Source: DASYRM01 sp036004405 (lineage in GTDB: Bacteria; Acidobacteriota; Vicinamibacteria; Vicinamibacterales; UBA2999). Taken from it: a DNA stretch of 36,393 nucleotides. Position numbers and translations under genes: made by a program. This document shows, one piece after another, positions 7,984 through 15,400 of this stretch (its first letter is position 1; each line of letters opens with the position of its first letter). The notes below the pieces were generated by a model. The model made no database searches. It was given only the letters and a program-made list of their open reading frames with translations, and was not told the origin of the DNA. The DNA is taken from assembly GCA_036004405.1 (NCBI GenBank), contig DASYRM010000233.1:1-36393 (forward strand), read 5' to 3'.

Positions 7984-8564
7984 GCGCCACCCCCTCGACG
8001 ATGCTCGAGCTCGGCACGGCGCTGCCGCCGTTCCGGCTGCCGCGGCTGGGCGGCGGAGACGTTTCGTCGTCCGATTTCGACCGTGCCCCCGCGCTGCTCG
8101 TGGTCTTCATCTGCCCGCACTGCCCGTTCATGCAGCACATCCGGCGCGAGCTGGGGCGCTTGTCGGCCGATTACGTGCCTCGCGGGCTGGCGATGGTCGG
8201 CATCAATGCCAACGACGAAAGCGCGTATCCCGACGACGGGTGGGACGGCATGAAGGCAGAGGCTGCCGATGGCGGCTACGCGTTCGCCTACCTGCGCGAC
8301 GAGTCGCAGGCGGTGGCCAAGGCGTATCGTGCCGCCTGTACGCCCGACTTCTTTCTCTTCGACCGCTCGCGCCGTCTCGTCTACCGCGGGCAGTTCGATG
8401 CGAGCCGCCCCCGCAACAACGTGCCGGTGACCGGCGCCGATCTGCGCGCCGCCTGCGACGCCGTGCTCGCCGGGCAGACGCCGTCGCCCGAGCAGCGCTC
8501 GAGCATCGGCTGTAACATCAAGTGGAAGCGGGGCAACGAGCCTGATTACTTCCTTCACCCATGA
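7980..8564 (+). CDS. Thioredoxin-fold redox protein (AhpC/TSA-like)
   Basis: This 194-residue protein has the thioredoxin-like start (LGTALPPFRLPRLGG), a CxxC active site (Cys45-Pro-His-Cys48 in VVFICPHCPF), the NANDE block and the cis-proline loop (CTPDFFLF). Such proteins act as thiol oxidoreductases or peroxiredoxin-like proteins. There is no signal peptide, so it is probably cytoplasmic. Both its start and stop overlap neighbouring frames by ATGA (with the micro-ORF at 7980 and the aminotransferase at 8561), indicating one translationally coupled unit. The closest recognised type is the thioredoxin-family protein with a DsbA-like CPHC centre; its partner is unknown. Confidence 0.88.
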   Translation: MSATPSTMLELGTALPPFRLPRLGGGDVSSSDFDRAPALLVVFICPHCPFMQHIRRELGRLSADYVPRGLAMVGINANDESAYPDDGWDGMKAEAADGGYAFAYLRDESQAVAKAYRAACTPDFFLFDRSRRLVYRGQFDASRPRNNVPVTGADLRAACDAVLAGQTPSPEQRSSIGCNIKWKRGNEPDYFLHP

Positions 8565-9730
8565 AACTCGCTGAACGCATGTCCCGGATCGGGACGGAGT
8601 CCGCATTCGAAGTCCTCGCACGCGCTCGCGCGCTGGAAGCGCAGGGCAAGAGCATCATCCACCTCGAGATCGGGCAGCCCGACTTCCCGACGCCGCGGCA
8701 CATCAAAGAGGCCGGCAAGCGCGCCATCGACGAAGGCTGGACCGGCTACGGGCCCACCGGCGGGTTCCCCGAGTTCCGCGACGCCATCGCGGAGTACATC
8801 TCGCGCACGCGCGGAATCCGCGTGTCCGGGTCGAACGTCTGCGTCGTGCCGGGCGGCAAACCGATCATGTACTTCCTGATGACCGCCCTCCTCGAGCCAG
8901 GCGACGAGGTCATCTATCCCAACCCGGGGTTCCCGATTTACGAGTCGCTGGTGGACTTTCTGGGCGCCACGCGCGTGCCGATGCCGCTCGTGGAAGCGCG
9001 CGGGTTCTCGTTTGATCTGGCTACGTTCGAGAAGGCGCTGTCGGCCAAGACGAAGCTCGTCATCCTCAACTCGCCGGGGAATCCCACCGGCGGCGTGATC
9101 CCGAAGGACGACCTGCGCCGCATCGCCGATCTGGTGCGCGGCCGCGACCTGATCGTCCTCAGCGACGAGATCTACTCGCGCATCTTCTACGAGGAGGAGC
9201 CGGAGTCGATCACGCAGTTCGACGGAATGCTCGAGAAGACAGTCATCCTCGACGGCTTCTCGAAGACCTACTCGATGACCGGCTGGCGTCTGGGCTACGG
9301 CGTGTTCCCGCTGTGGCTGGCCACCGCCGTGGAGCGGCTGATGGTGAACTCGAACTCGTGCACGGCCAGCTTCACGCAGCGCGCGGGCCTGGCGGCGCTG
9401 CAGGGGCCGCAGGACGACGTCGACGTGATGGTGAAGGAGTTCCGCCGGCGCCGCGACGCCATCGTGGCCGGGCTCAACACCATCCCCGGTTTCCGCTGCA
9501 CCACACCTGCCGGGGCGTTCTATGCGTTCCCGAACATCACCGGCACCGGGATGTCGAGCAAAGCGCTCGAAGAGCTGCTGATGACCGAAGCCGGCGTGTC
9601 GTGCCTGAGCGGCACCGCGTTCGGCGAGTATGGCGACGGCTACCTGCGTTTCAGCTACGCCAACTCGCTGGAGAACATCGAAGAGGCGCTCGCGCGCATC
9701 AGGCGAGTCTCGTCGCGCTGGACGAAATAG
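8561..9730 (+). CDS. PLP-dependent class I/II aminotransferase
   Basis: This 389-residue protein is of full length for fold-type I aminotransferases of the aspartate aminotransferase family. The pyridoxal phosphate lysine is Lys235 in GFSKTYSMTGWRLGY. The cofactor residues are visible in NSPGNPTGG (about 170-178) and SDEIYS (201-206), and the carboxylate-binding Arg lies in YLRFSYAN near the end. The N-terminal IHLEIGQPDFPTP block fits aspartate or broad-range aminotransferases. The substrate cannot be fixed from sequence. The start overlaps the thioredoxin-like stop (ATGA), and the 3' end converges with the small exported protein at a 7-base gap. Confidence 0.93.
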   Translation: MKLAERMSRIGTESAFEVLARARALEAQGKSIIHLEIGQPDFPTPRHIKEAGKRAIDEGWTGYGPTGGFPEFRDAIAEYISRTRGIRVSGSNVCVVPGGKPIMYFLMTALLEPGDEVIYPNPGFPIYESLVDFLGATRVPMPLVEARGFSFDLATFEKALSAKTKLVILNSPGNPTGGVIPKDDLRRIADLVRGRDLIVLSDEIYSRIFYEEEPESITQFDGMLEKTVILDGFSKTYSMTGWRLGYGVFPLWLATAVERLMVNSNSCTASFTQRAGLAALQGPQDDVDVMVKEFRRRRDAIVAGLNTIPGFRCTTPAGAFYAFPNITGTGMSSKALEELLMTEAGVSCLSGTAFGEYGDGYLRFSYANSLENIEEALARIRRVSSRWTK

Positions 9731-9737
9731 GGCCGTC

Positions 9738-10091
9738 CTATCGGAATTCGATCTTCGGAAGGGGATTCACGCAGGGAGACTCTGCGCCAAGGAAGACCAT
9801 GCCCTTCCCGACGAAGTCGATGCGCTTCAAGGACTGACTCAGGACGATCTCGTCGAACCTGATCGTCGTGTCATCGAACCGGACGGTTGCGCGTCCGGCC
9901 GGTCGCAGCGTGTCTCCGGTCAAGGTGACGGTTTCCGTGGATAACTGCACCGGCTGCTGCGCCTTCAGTCGCGCGTGAATCATCAGCTCGAGGCAGGCCT
10001 GCCGCGCCGCGGCGTCATCCTGGGCCAGCGATGTGGGTGAGACCACCAGTGTGAGGCCAAGAGCCGCCACGAGCGCCGGTACGCGTGTCAT
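9738..10091 (-). CDS. Small exported protein of unknown function
   Basis: This 117-residue protein begins with a typical signal peptide (PALVAALGLTLVVSPTSLAQ, cleavage near residue 24). The mature part has two cysteines (in RQACLELM and ESPCVNP) that could pair. It is predicted mostly beta-rich, with alternating polar and hydrophobic residues in STETVTLTGDTLRPAGRATV. The start has an AGGAGG ribosome binding site on the minus strand just upstream (10096-10101). No family is recognised. It is probably periplasmic. Confidence 0.7.
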   Translation of the reverse strand: MTRVPALVAALGLTLVVSPTSLAQDDAAARQACLELMIHARLKAQQPVQLSTETVTLTGDTLRPAGRATVRFDDTTIRFDEIVLSQSLKRIDFVGKGMVFLGAESPCVNPLPKIEFR

Positions 10092-10250
10092 TGTGACCTC
10101 CTATCGTGGGATCGATAGACGTTTGCAGTTCGACACCGGTTTGGGAGAAGCGGCGCGCGGAGACCCACATGCCTCCCACTCACGACGTGGCACAGATGCT
10201 GGTCGCCCGGGTCTGAAGCCCAGTGCCCACGTACGGACTTCGCTGGTCGG

Positions 10251-10274
10251 GCGCATCTCAAGATGCGCTTCTAC
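10251..10274 (-). repeat. GTAG-type palindromic repeat, divergent stem
   Basis: On the minus strand: GTAGAA, stem GCGCATC, loop TTGA, stem GATGCGC. The stem is unlike the other copies but fully paired. Confidence 0.75.
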
Positions 10275-10280
10275 GAGAAC

Positions 10281-10304
10281 GGGCCGGCTAAAGCCGGCCC
10301 CCAC
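10281..10304 (-). repeat. GTGG-type palindromic repeat
   Basis: On the minus strand: GTGG, stem GGGCCGGC, loop TTTA, stem GCCGGCCC. It is the second unit of a head-to-tail row that continues at 10314. Confidence 0.8.
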
Positions 10305-10313
10305 GAAAGAAAC

Positions 10314-10337
10314 GGGCCGCCTGAAGGCGGCCCCCAC
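10314..10337 (-). repeat. GTGG-type palindromic repeat
   Basis: On the minus strand: GTGG, stem GGGCCGCC, loop TTCA, stem GGCGGCCC. A half copy (10342-10356) follows. Together with the two units before it, it fills much of the 273-base gap 10092-10364, in which no gene is seen. Confidence 0.8.
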
Positions 10338-10364
10338 GACAGAAGGCGGCGCCCACGAAAGCCC

Positions 10365-11681
10365 TCAGCGCGTGATCAGTGCGAGCAGCTCGTCCACTTC
10401 CTTCGGCAGCCCCGGCGTCAGGATCTCGGCGCCGGTCGGCGTGACGAGGATCGTGTCCTCGATGCGGATGTGGAGCTGCTGCTCGGGCAGGTCGATGATC
10501 GGCTCGATGGCCATCACCATGCCGGCCTCGAACGGCGCGTTCCAGTCGCCGACGTCATGAACGGATAGCCCGACGTAATGCCCGACGTAGGCGTTGACCG
10601 GATCGAAGCCGTGGCGCTTGTAGATGTCCTGCGCCAGCTTCGACACCACGTCGCGCGTGACGCCCGGCTTGATCGCCGCGATGATCGCCTTCTGCGCCTC
10701 GAGCACGCAGTCGTACGCCTTGCGCTGCGCGTCGGTGAACCGTCCTGACACCGGCCAGGTGCGCGTGATGTCGGTGGTCAGCTGGTCGAGCGCGCCGGCG
10801 TAGTCCATCACCACGAGCTCGCCGGCCTTCATCAGCCTGCCGCTGTCCTCGTAGTGCCACTGGTTGCCCTTCGGACCCGAGCCGACGATGGCCGGATAAG
10901 CGGCCGACTGCATGCCGTGCTTCACGTGCCAGTAGGTGGCTTCGGCCTCGAGCTCGTACTCGTACTTGCCCGCCGCCGTGGCCTGGATGGCGCGCTTCAT
11001 CGCCTCGGCGCTGACGCGGCCGCTGTAGCGCAGGATCTCGATCTCGCGCGGCGTCTTGATGAGGCGCAGGCGGTCGATGTGGGGCGTGACGTCCCGGAAC
11101 TCGTAGTAGGGAAACTGCAGCCGCATCGCTGCAATCCGTTGCGCGTCCTGGTTGGGCGCGAACGCGAAGGGATTGACCAGGCGGCGTCCGGCCTCGATGG
11201 CGGCGTCGATCCGGCCACCGCCGACGTCGTCGCGTTCCGAGAGTCGCGTCCAGAAGGTCTCCTCGCCCGAGACGCCGCGACGGCGGCCCAGGAACTCGCC
11301 GAGCGTGCTGATCGGCTGAATCGAGGTCAACGCGTGCGCCTTGGCGGCGTCGGGTTCGTCGAGCCAGTTGCCGCCTTCGTAGCGGATCTGCACCGCCGTC
11401 AGCTTGGGGAGAAAGAGATGGGACGCCTTGGTCGCGGCGTCGATCACGAGCACGCCGTTCAGCGCGTCGTTGCCGCTGAGGTAGAAGAAGTCGTTGTCCT
11501 GGCGGAAGCGCAGCCCCGGCGTGGCCTCGGTGGCGCCGAACATGACGATGAGGCCCTTCTGAACGGCCTGCGCGAGCTTCTCGCGGCGCGCGGCAAACTC
11601 GCCGGGCGGATAGCCCATGCGCTCGGCGTGTGCGGGGGCTGAACAGAGGAGCGCGAGCACGACGACGAGTGGTCGAAGCAT
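10365..11681 (-). CDS. Exported M24 family Xaa-Pro aminopeptidase-like protein
   Basis: The ATG at 11681 has GGAG six bases upstream and opens a 438-residue protein with a signal peptide (VVVLALLCSAPAHA, cleavage after about residue 19). The N-terminal creatinase-like domain (about 25-190) is followed by the pita-bread M24 domain. All five metal ligands are visible: Asp293 (VMDYAGA) and Asp304 (TTDITRTW), His368 (VGHYVGLS), Glu393 (MAIEPI) and Glu408 (RIEDT). It should be an exported metallo-aminopeptidase removing the residue before proline. The open frame continues upstream as far as 12257, but that part lies across the prmA gene and is not real. Confidence 0.92.
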   Translation of the reverse strand: MLRPLVVVLALLCSAPAHAERMGYPPGEFAARREKLAQAVQKGLIVMFGATEATPGLRFRQDNDFFYLSGNDALNGVLVIDAATKASHLFLPKLTAVQIRYEGGNWLDEPDAAKAHALTSIQPISTLGEFLGRRRGVSGEETFWTRLSERDDVGGGRIDAAIEAGRRLVNPFAFAPNQDAQRIAAMRLQFPYYEFRDVTPHIDRLRLIKTPREIEILRYSGRVSAEAMKRAIQATAAGKYEYELEAEATYWHVKHGMQSAAYPAIVGSGPKGNQWHYEDSGRLMKAGELVVMDYAGALDQLTTDITRTWPVSGRFTDAQRKAYDCVLEAQKAIIAAIKPGVTRDVVSKLAQDIYKRHGFDPVNAYVGHYVGLSVHDVGDWNAPFEAGMVMAIEPIIDLPEQQLHIRIEDTILVTPTGAEILTPGLPKEVDELLALITR

Positions 11682-11692
11682 CGGATCTCCAA

Positions 11693-11716
11693 GCGGGTCT
11701 AAAGACCCGCAACTAC
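11693..11716 (-). repeat. GTAG-type palindromic repeat, divergent stem
   Basis: On the minus strand: GTAGTT, stem GCGGGTC, loop TTTA, stem GACCCGC. It lies between prmA and the M24 peptidase. Confidence 0.75.
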
Positions 11717-11723
11717 GACAGAC

Positions 11724-11747
11724 GAGCCGCCTGAAGGCGGCCCCTAC
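11724..11747 (-). repeat. GTAG-type palindromic repeat that supplies the prmA stop codon
   Basis: On the minus strand: GTAG, stem GGGCCGCC, loop TTCA, stem GGCGGCTC (one mismatch). The TAG of its conserved GTAG (11746-11744) is the in-frame stop of prmA. Confidence 0.85.
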
Positions 11748-12586
11748 GCACGTTTCAGCGTGACGCAGACCCAGTCGTCTTCCTGCTCGCGGCGCTCCAC
11801 GGCGAAGCCGGCGAACGACGCGACGACGTCGGCCTCCTCGGGCACCTGGAAGCCGCTGAGAATCAGTTTGCCGTGCTTGCCCGCGAGCGTGCCAATCGTC
11901 GCGGCGCTCGCCATCAGCAGACCGCCGGTGAGGTTGCCGAAGACGATGTCGGCGGGCTCGAGCTGCGTCGCACGCAGGTCGCCGACGAGCAGCGACACGA
12001 CGGCCGCGGGGTTGAGCGCCAGGTTGTCCCACGCCGAGTGAATCGCGTCCTCGTCGTCGTCGATGCCGCGCACGTTGACGGCACCCAGAAGGCTGGCGGC
12101 GATAGCCAGCACGCCGGATCCGGTGCCGACGTCGATGACGGTGCGCTCCTTGATCTCGAGCGCCTGGAGCGCGGCGAGGCACAGGCGGGTCGTGGCGTGG
12201 TGTCCGGTGCCGAATCCCATCGACGGCCGGATCGCCACGACGATCGGCGCATCCCACGGCGGCGCCACGATCAGGTTGCCGACGCGGACCGCTTTCAGGC
12301 TGGCCTGCGACCGGGCGGCCCAGTCCTCGTCTGGCACGTCCACCGACGTCAGCGTGAGGTTGCGGAACTCGCGCGCGATGGCCTGTTGGGCGCGGTCGCG
12401 TCCGCCACGCGTGCGGAAGAACACGCGCCAGCCGGCGGGCGCGCTCTCGTCGATCGCTTCGACATCAAAGTCGGTGAGCGTGGCTTCGAGCAGGTCCCCC
12501 TGCACCGCGTCGTGCGCGTCGGGGGCGTCGGCGGGCGGCAGCCCCGCGACGTCCAGCGCCGGCCAGGTACGGGCATCAGACGACAC
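11744..12586 (-). CDS. prmA: Ribosomal protein L11 methyltransferase
   Basis: This 280-residue protein has the PrmA layout: an N-terminal recognition part (about 1-100), the linker motif RPSMGFGTGHHATT, which in E. coli reads DPGLAFGTGTHPTT, and the SAM-binding motif VIDVGTGSGVLAIAA. The post-motif usually written NIL appears as GNLTGG. The enzyme trimethylates ribosomal protein L11. The start is a GTG at 12586 with GAGGG just upstream, six bases after the dnaJ stop; prmA following dnaJ is a common arrangement. The stop lies inside a palindromic repeat, but the family's C-terminal strand (DDWVCVTLKR) is complete. Confidence 0.87.
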   Translation of the reverse strand: MSSDARTWPALDVAGLPPADAPDAHDAVQGDLLEATLTDFDVEAIDESAPAGWRVFFRTRGGRDRAQQAIAREFRNLTLTSVDVPDEDWAARSQASLKAVRVGNLIVAPPWDAPIVVAIRPSMGFGTGHHATTRLCLAALQALEIKERTVIDVGTGSGVLAIAASLLGAVNVRGIDDDEDAIHSAWDNLALNPAAVVSLLVGDLRATQLEPADIVFGNLTGGLLMASAATIGTLAGKHGKLILSGFQVPEEADVVASFAGFAVERREQEDDWVCVTLKRA

Positions 12587-12592
12587 GGGCCC

Positions 12593-13735
12593 TCAGCCGA
12601 AGATGTCTTTGACCCGGCCGAACAGGCCTTTGTCGTCTTCGCCGTGGGCCACCGGCTGCGGCTCGGCGGGTTCAGGCGGCAGCGACGTGGCCAGATCCTC
12701 GAGCAGCTTCCGCTGATCCTTCGTGAGCTTCTTCGGGATCGACACGCGCACGGTCACCTGCAGATCGCCGCGTCCCCGGCCGCCGACGTCGGGCATGCCC
12801 TTGCCGCGCAGCCGGAACGTGGTGCCGGTCTGCGTGCCTTCCGGAATGCGCAGCGCCTCGGTGCTCTCGAGCGTCGGCACGGTGATCTCGCCACCGAGCG
12901 CCAGCGTCGGGTAGGACACCGGAACCTCGCAGAACAGATCGTTCCCCTCCCGCTGGAAGAACGGATGCTCCTGCACGTGGACGACCACGTAGAGATCGCC
13001 CGACGGGCCGCCCGACGGACCGGCCTCGCCTTCGCCGGTGAGCCGCAGCCGCTGGCCCGACGCGATGCCAGGTGGAATGCGCACGGTGAGCTTGCGCTCC
13101 TTCTGCACCCGGCCGGCGCCCTTGCACGTCGGGCACGGCTTGGCGATGACGGTGCCCGTGCCCCGGCACTGCCCGCAGGTGCGGGCGACGGTGAAGAAGC
13201 CTTGCTGGTAGCGGAGCTGGCCGCGCCCCTGGCACTGCGGGCACGTGCTCGGCTTCGAGCCTTCGGCGGCGCCGTTGCCGCGGCACGTCTCGCACTGCTC
13301 GGCGCGCGGAATCTGCAGCGCCATCTCGGCGCCTTTGGCCGATTCGTCGAACGAGATCTCCAGGTCGTAGCGCAGGTCCGAGCCGCGCTGCGGCCCGCGG
13401 CGCCGGCCGCCGCCGAAGATGTCGCCGAGCCCGAAGACGTCGCCGAGCCCGCCGAGGATGTCCTCGAAGCCGGTGAACACGCTGGGATCGAAGCCGCCGG
13501 TGGCGGCACCGCCAAGCCCGGCGTGGCCAAAGCGATCGTACATGTGCCGCTTGTCGGTGTCCGCCAGCACCGAGTACGCCTCGGCGGCTTCTTTGAAGAG
13601 GTCTTCGGCGTGCTTGTCGCCCGGGTTGCGATCGGGATGATGCTTGAGCGCCAGCTTGCGGTACGCGCTCTTGATCTCCTGGTCGGTCGCGGTCTTGGCG
13701 ACGCCCAGGACCTCGTAGTAGTCGCGCTTGCTCAC
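12593..13735 (-). CDS. dnaJ: Chaperone DnaJ (Hsp40)
   Basis: This 380-residue type I J-protein has a J-domain (1-70) with the HPD motif at 33-35. A Gly/Phe-rich linker with FGLGDIFGGG follows, then four zinc-binding CxxCxGxG units (CETCRGNG, CPQCQGRG, CGQCRGTG, CPTCKGAG) and the substrate-binding C-terminal domains. It stimulates the ATPase of DnaK and delivers unfolded clients. Its ATG overlaps the grpE stop by four bases, so the two are coupled. The DnaK partner is not in this window. Confidence 0.96.
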   Translation of the reverse strand: MSKRDYYEVLGVAKTATDQEIKSAYRKLALKHHPDRNPGDKHAEDLFKEAAEAYSVLADTDKRHMYDRFGHAGLGGAATGGFDPSVFTGFEDILGGLGDVFGLGDIFGGGRRRGPQRGSDLRYDLEISFDESAKGAEMALQIPRAEQCETCRGNGAAEGSKPSTCPQCQGRGQLRYQQGFFTVARTCGQCRGTGTVIAKPCPTCKGAGRVQKERKLTVRIPPGIASGQRLRLTGEGEAGPSGGPSGDLYVVVHVQEHPFFQREGNDLFCEVPVSYPTLALGGEITVPTLESTEALRIPEGTQTGTTFRLRGKGMPDVGGRGRGDLQVTVRVSIPKKLTKDQRKLLEDLATSLPPEPAEPQPVAHGEDDKGLFGRVKDIFG

Positions 13736-14259
13736 GATGTGGCGACCTTCACCATGGCCGGCCGCAGCAGGCGCTCGCCGAGCATGTAGCCGCGCTGCAT
13801 CTCTTCCATCACTTCGCCGTCGCGGTGGGTCTCGCTCGCCTCCTGGCTCACGGCCTGATGGAAGCGCGGGTCGAAGTCGGTGCCGAGCGCCTCGATGGGC
13901 GTGACGCCGCGCTTGCGCAGCGTGTCCAGCAGCTGACGAAGAATGAGCTCGACGCCGGCGCGATAGCCCGTGGCCTCGGGGCCCGACGGCGACCGCAGCG
14001 CGCGCTCGAGGTTGTCCACCACCGGCAGGATCTCGACGAGCAGACTGGCTGCGGCCGACTCGGACTGCTCCCGGCGTTCGCGATCGATGCGCTTGCGGTA
14101 GTTGTCGAACTCGGCGGCGGTGCGCAGGAGGCGGTCCTGGAGCGCATCGCGCTCCGCTTTCAGCGCCTCGACGTCCACCGTCTCGGCGGCCTCGTCCTGG
14201 GCGGTGTCCGGGACATTCGGATCCTCGTCCTGCGACTCTTCGAAGGGCTCGTTGTTCAT
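13732..14259 (-). CDS. grpE: Nucleotide exchange factor GrpE
   Basis: This 175-residue protein has an acidic, disordered N-terminus (1-30), a long coiled-coil helix (ALKAERDALQDRLLRTAAEF, then DNYRKR) and the signature LPVVDNLERAL. The C-terminal beta domain holds the GTDFDPRFHQAV and GYMLGERLLRPAMVKV blocks. GrpE releases ADP from DnaK. It lies between hrcA (15-base gap) and dnaJ (four-base overlap). Confidence 0.96.
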   Translation of the reverse strand: MNNEPFEESQDEDPNVPDTAQDEAAETVDVEALKAERDALQDRLLRTAAEFDNYRKRIDRERREQSESAAASLLVEILPVVDNLERALRSPSGPEATGYRAGVELILRQLLDTLRKRGVTPIEALGTDFDPRFHQAVSQEASETHRDGEVMEEMQRGYMLGERLLRPAMVKVATS

Positions 14260-14274
14260 CTCTCGATCACGGGG

Positions 14275-15324
14275 TTAACTGGCGCTGCGGAGGACGCGCG
14301 ACACGGCCCGCGTGGTGCCGTCCACCAGCGTGATGGTGCGCGAATAGTCGATACGCGTCGGCCCAATCACACCCACCGTGCGCGTGGCGCCGCCGTCCAC
14401 CGCGGTGGCCGCGATGAGGCTGAAGGGCCGCAGACCCGGGGCCGTGTGCTCGGCGCCGATGATGACCGTCAGGCCGGGGCCGTCGATGTACTCGTTCAGC
14501 AGATCGAGCATCCGCTCCTTCTGGTCCATCATCTCGAGCAGCGCGCGCAACGTGGCCAGCGAGACGCCGTCGGCGCTGCCGCTCTCGATGAGCGCCGAGG
14601 CGCCTTCCACCGAGAAGGCCTGCTGGCGCGAGATGTCTTCGAGCGATGCCTGTGCGAGCCGCAGCGCGCGGCGCAGCAGCTCGTCGTACAGCGAGCGGTC
14701 CATCTCGAGCCGCGCGGCCACCGCGTCGCGCACGTCGAGCAGCGGCAGCCCGGCAAACTCGGTGTTGAGGTAGTTGGCCGCGCGCACCAGGTCGTCGGCG
14801 CGCAGCGGGGCGTCGGACTCGATGGCCTTCTGCGTCACCTTGCCGTCGCTCGCCACGACGACGACCAGCACGCGCTGGGCGCCCAGCGGTACGAACTCGA
14901 TGCGCTGGAGGATGGCCCCTTCGTTGTCGGAGATGGCGAACGCCACGACGCGGGCGGCGCGCGCCACCAGGTGTGACACGTCCGACAGCAGATCGCCCAT
15001 CAGCGGCGACCGTTCGGCCTGCTGGCGGAGTCGAATCTCGACCGTGGCCGAAGGCCTGGCCGGCTTGCGCCCTTCGAGCAGCTGATCCACGAACACGCGA
15101 TAGGCGCGATCCGTCGGCACACGTCCGGCCGAGGTGTGCGGCTGGTAGACGAATCCCGCCTCCTCGAGCTGGGCCAGCAGGTTCCGCACGGTGGCCGACG
15201 AGACGCCGAGGCTGCTCTCGCGGGCGAGCACCTGCGACGACACGGCTTCGCCGGTCTCGATGTACTCGCGGACCAGCGTGGCCAGCAGCCGGCGCGACCG
15301 ATCGGGGAGCTCAAACGAACCCAT
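14275..15324 (-). CDS. hrcA: Heat-inducible transcription repressor HrcA
   Basis: This 349-residue protein has the N-terminal winged helix (about 5-75), with VSSATVRNLLAQLEEAGF and the family hallmark HTSAGRVPTDRAYR. The GAF-like HrcA core and C-terminal GPTRIDYS motif follow. The open frame extends upstream to 15489, but the ATG at 15324 (MGSFELPDRSRR) matches the family N-terminus. HrcA represses heat-shock genes through CIRCE (TTAGCACTC-N9-GAGTGCTAA). No CIRCE is seen in the 76 bases upstream, so either a diverged operator or another control is used. It is first in the hrcA-grpE-dnaJ-prmA operon. Confidence 0.94.
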   Translation of the reverse strand: MGSFELPDRSRRLLATLVREYIETGEAVSSQVLARESSLGVSSATVRNLLAQLEEAGFVYQPHTSAGRVPTDRAYRVFVDQLLEGRKPARPSATVEIRLRQQAERSPLMGDLLSDVSHLVARAARVVAFAISDNEGAILQRIEFVPLGAQRVLVVVVASDGKVTQKAIESDAPLRADDLVRAANYLNTEFAGLPLLDVRDAVAARLEMDRSLYDELLRRALRLAQASLEDISRQQAFSVEGASALIESGSADGVSLATLRALLEMMDQKERMLDLLNEYIDGPGLTVIIGAEHTAPGLRPFSLIAATAVDGGATRTVGVIGPTRIDYSRTITLVDGTTRAVSRVLRSAS

Positions 15325-15355
15325 TGGTTTACAGGGGCTTACGGGCCAAGGCTTT

Positions 15356-15361
15356 AGTATA
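15356..15361 (-). promoter_or_regulatory. Possible -10 element of the hrcA operon
   Basis: On the minus strand the hexamer is TATACT, one base off consensus, about 32 bases before the hrcA start. No convincing -35 hexamer is present at 16-18 bases. It is a suggestion only. Confidence 0.25.
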
Positions 15362-15400
15362 TCAGTGTCCGCAGCACCTATATTTGCGGATGGAGGTCCC

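Noticed and set aside
10251..10356. Possible short CRISPR array
   Set aside because: Units are themselves palindromes with different stems, there are no constant repeats of 24-40 bases with unique spacers, and no cas genes are near.
11682..12257. Upstream extension of the M24 peptidase frame through prmA
   Set aside because: The ATG at 11681 has a ribosome binding site and a signal peptide, and the upstream part is Arg-rich shadow sequence across prmA.
15325..15400. CIRCE operator upstream of hrcA
   Set aside because: No TTAGCACTC/GAGTGCTAA inverted repeat can be found in the 76 bases before the start or across the divergent gene start.
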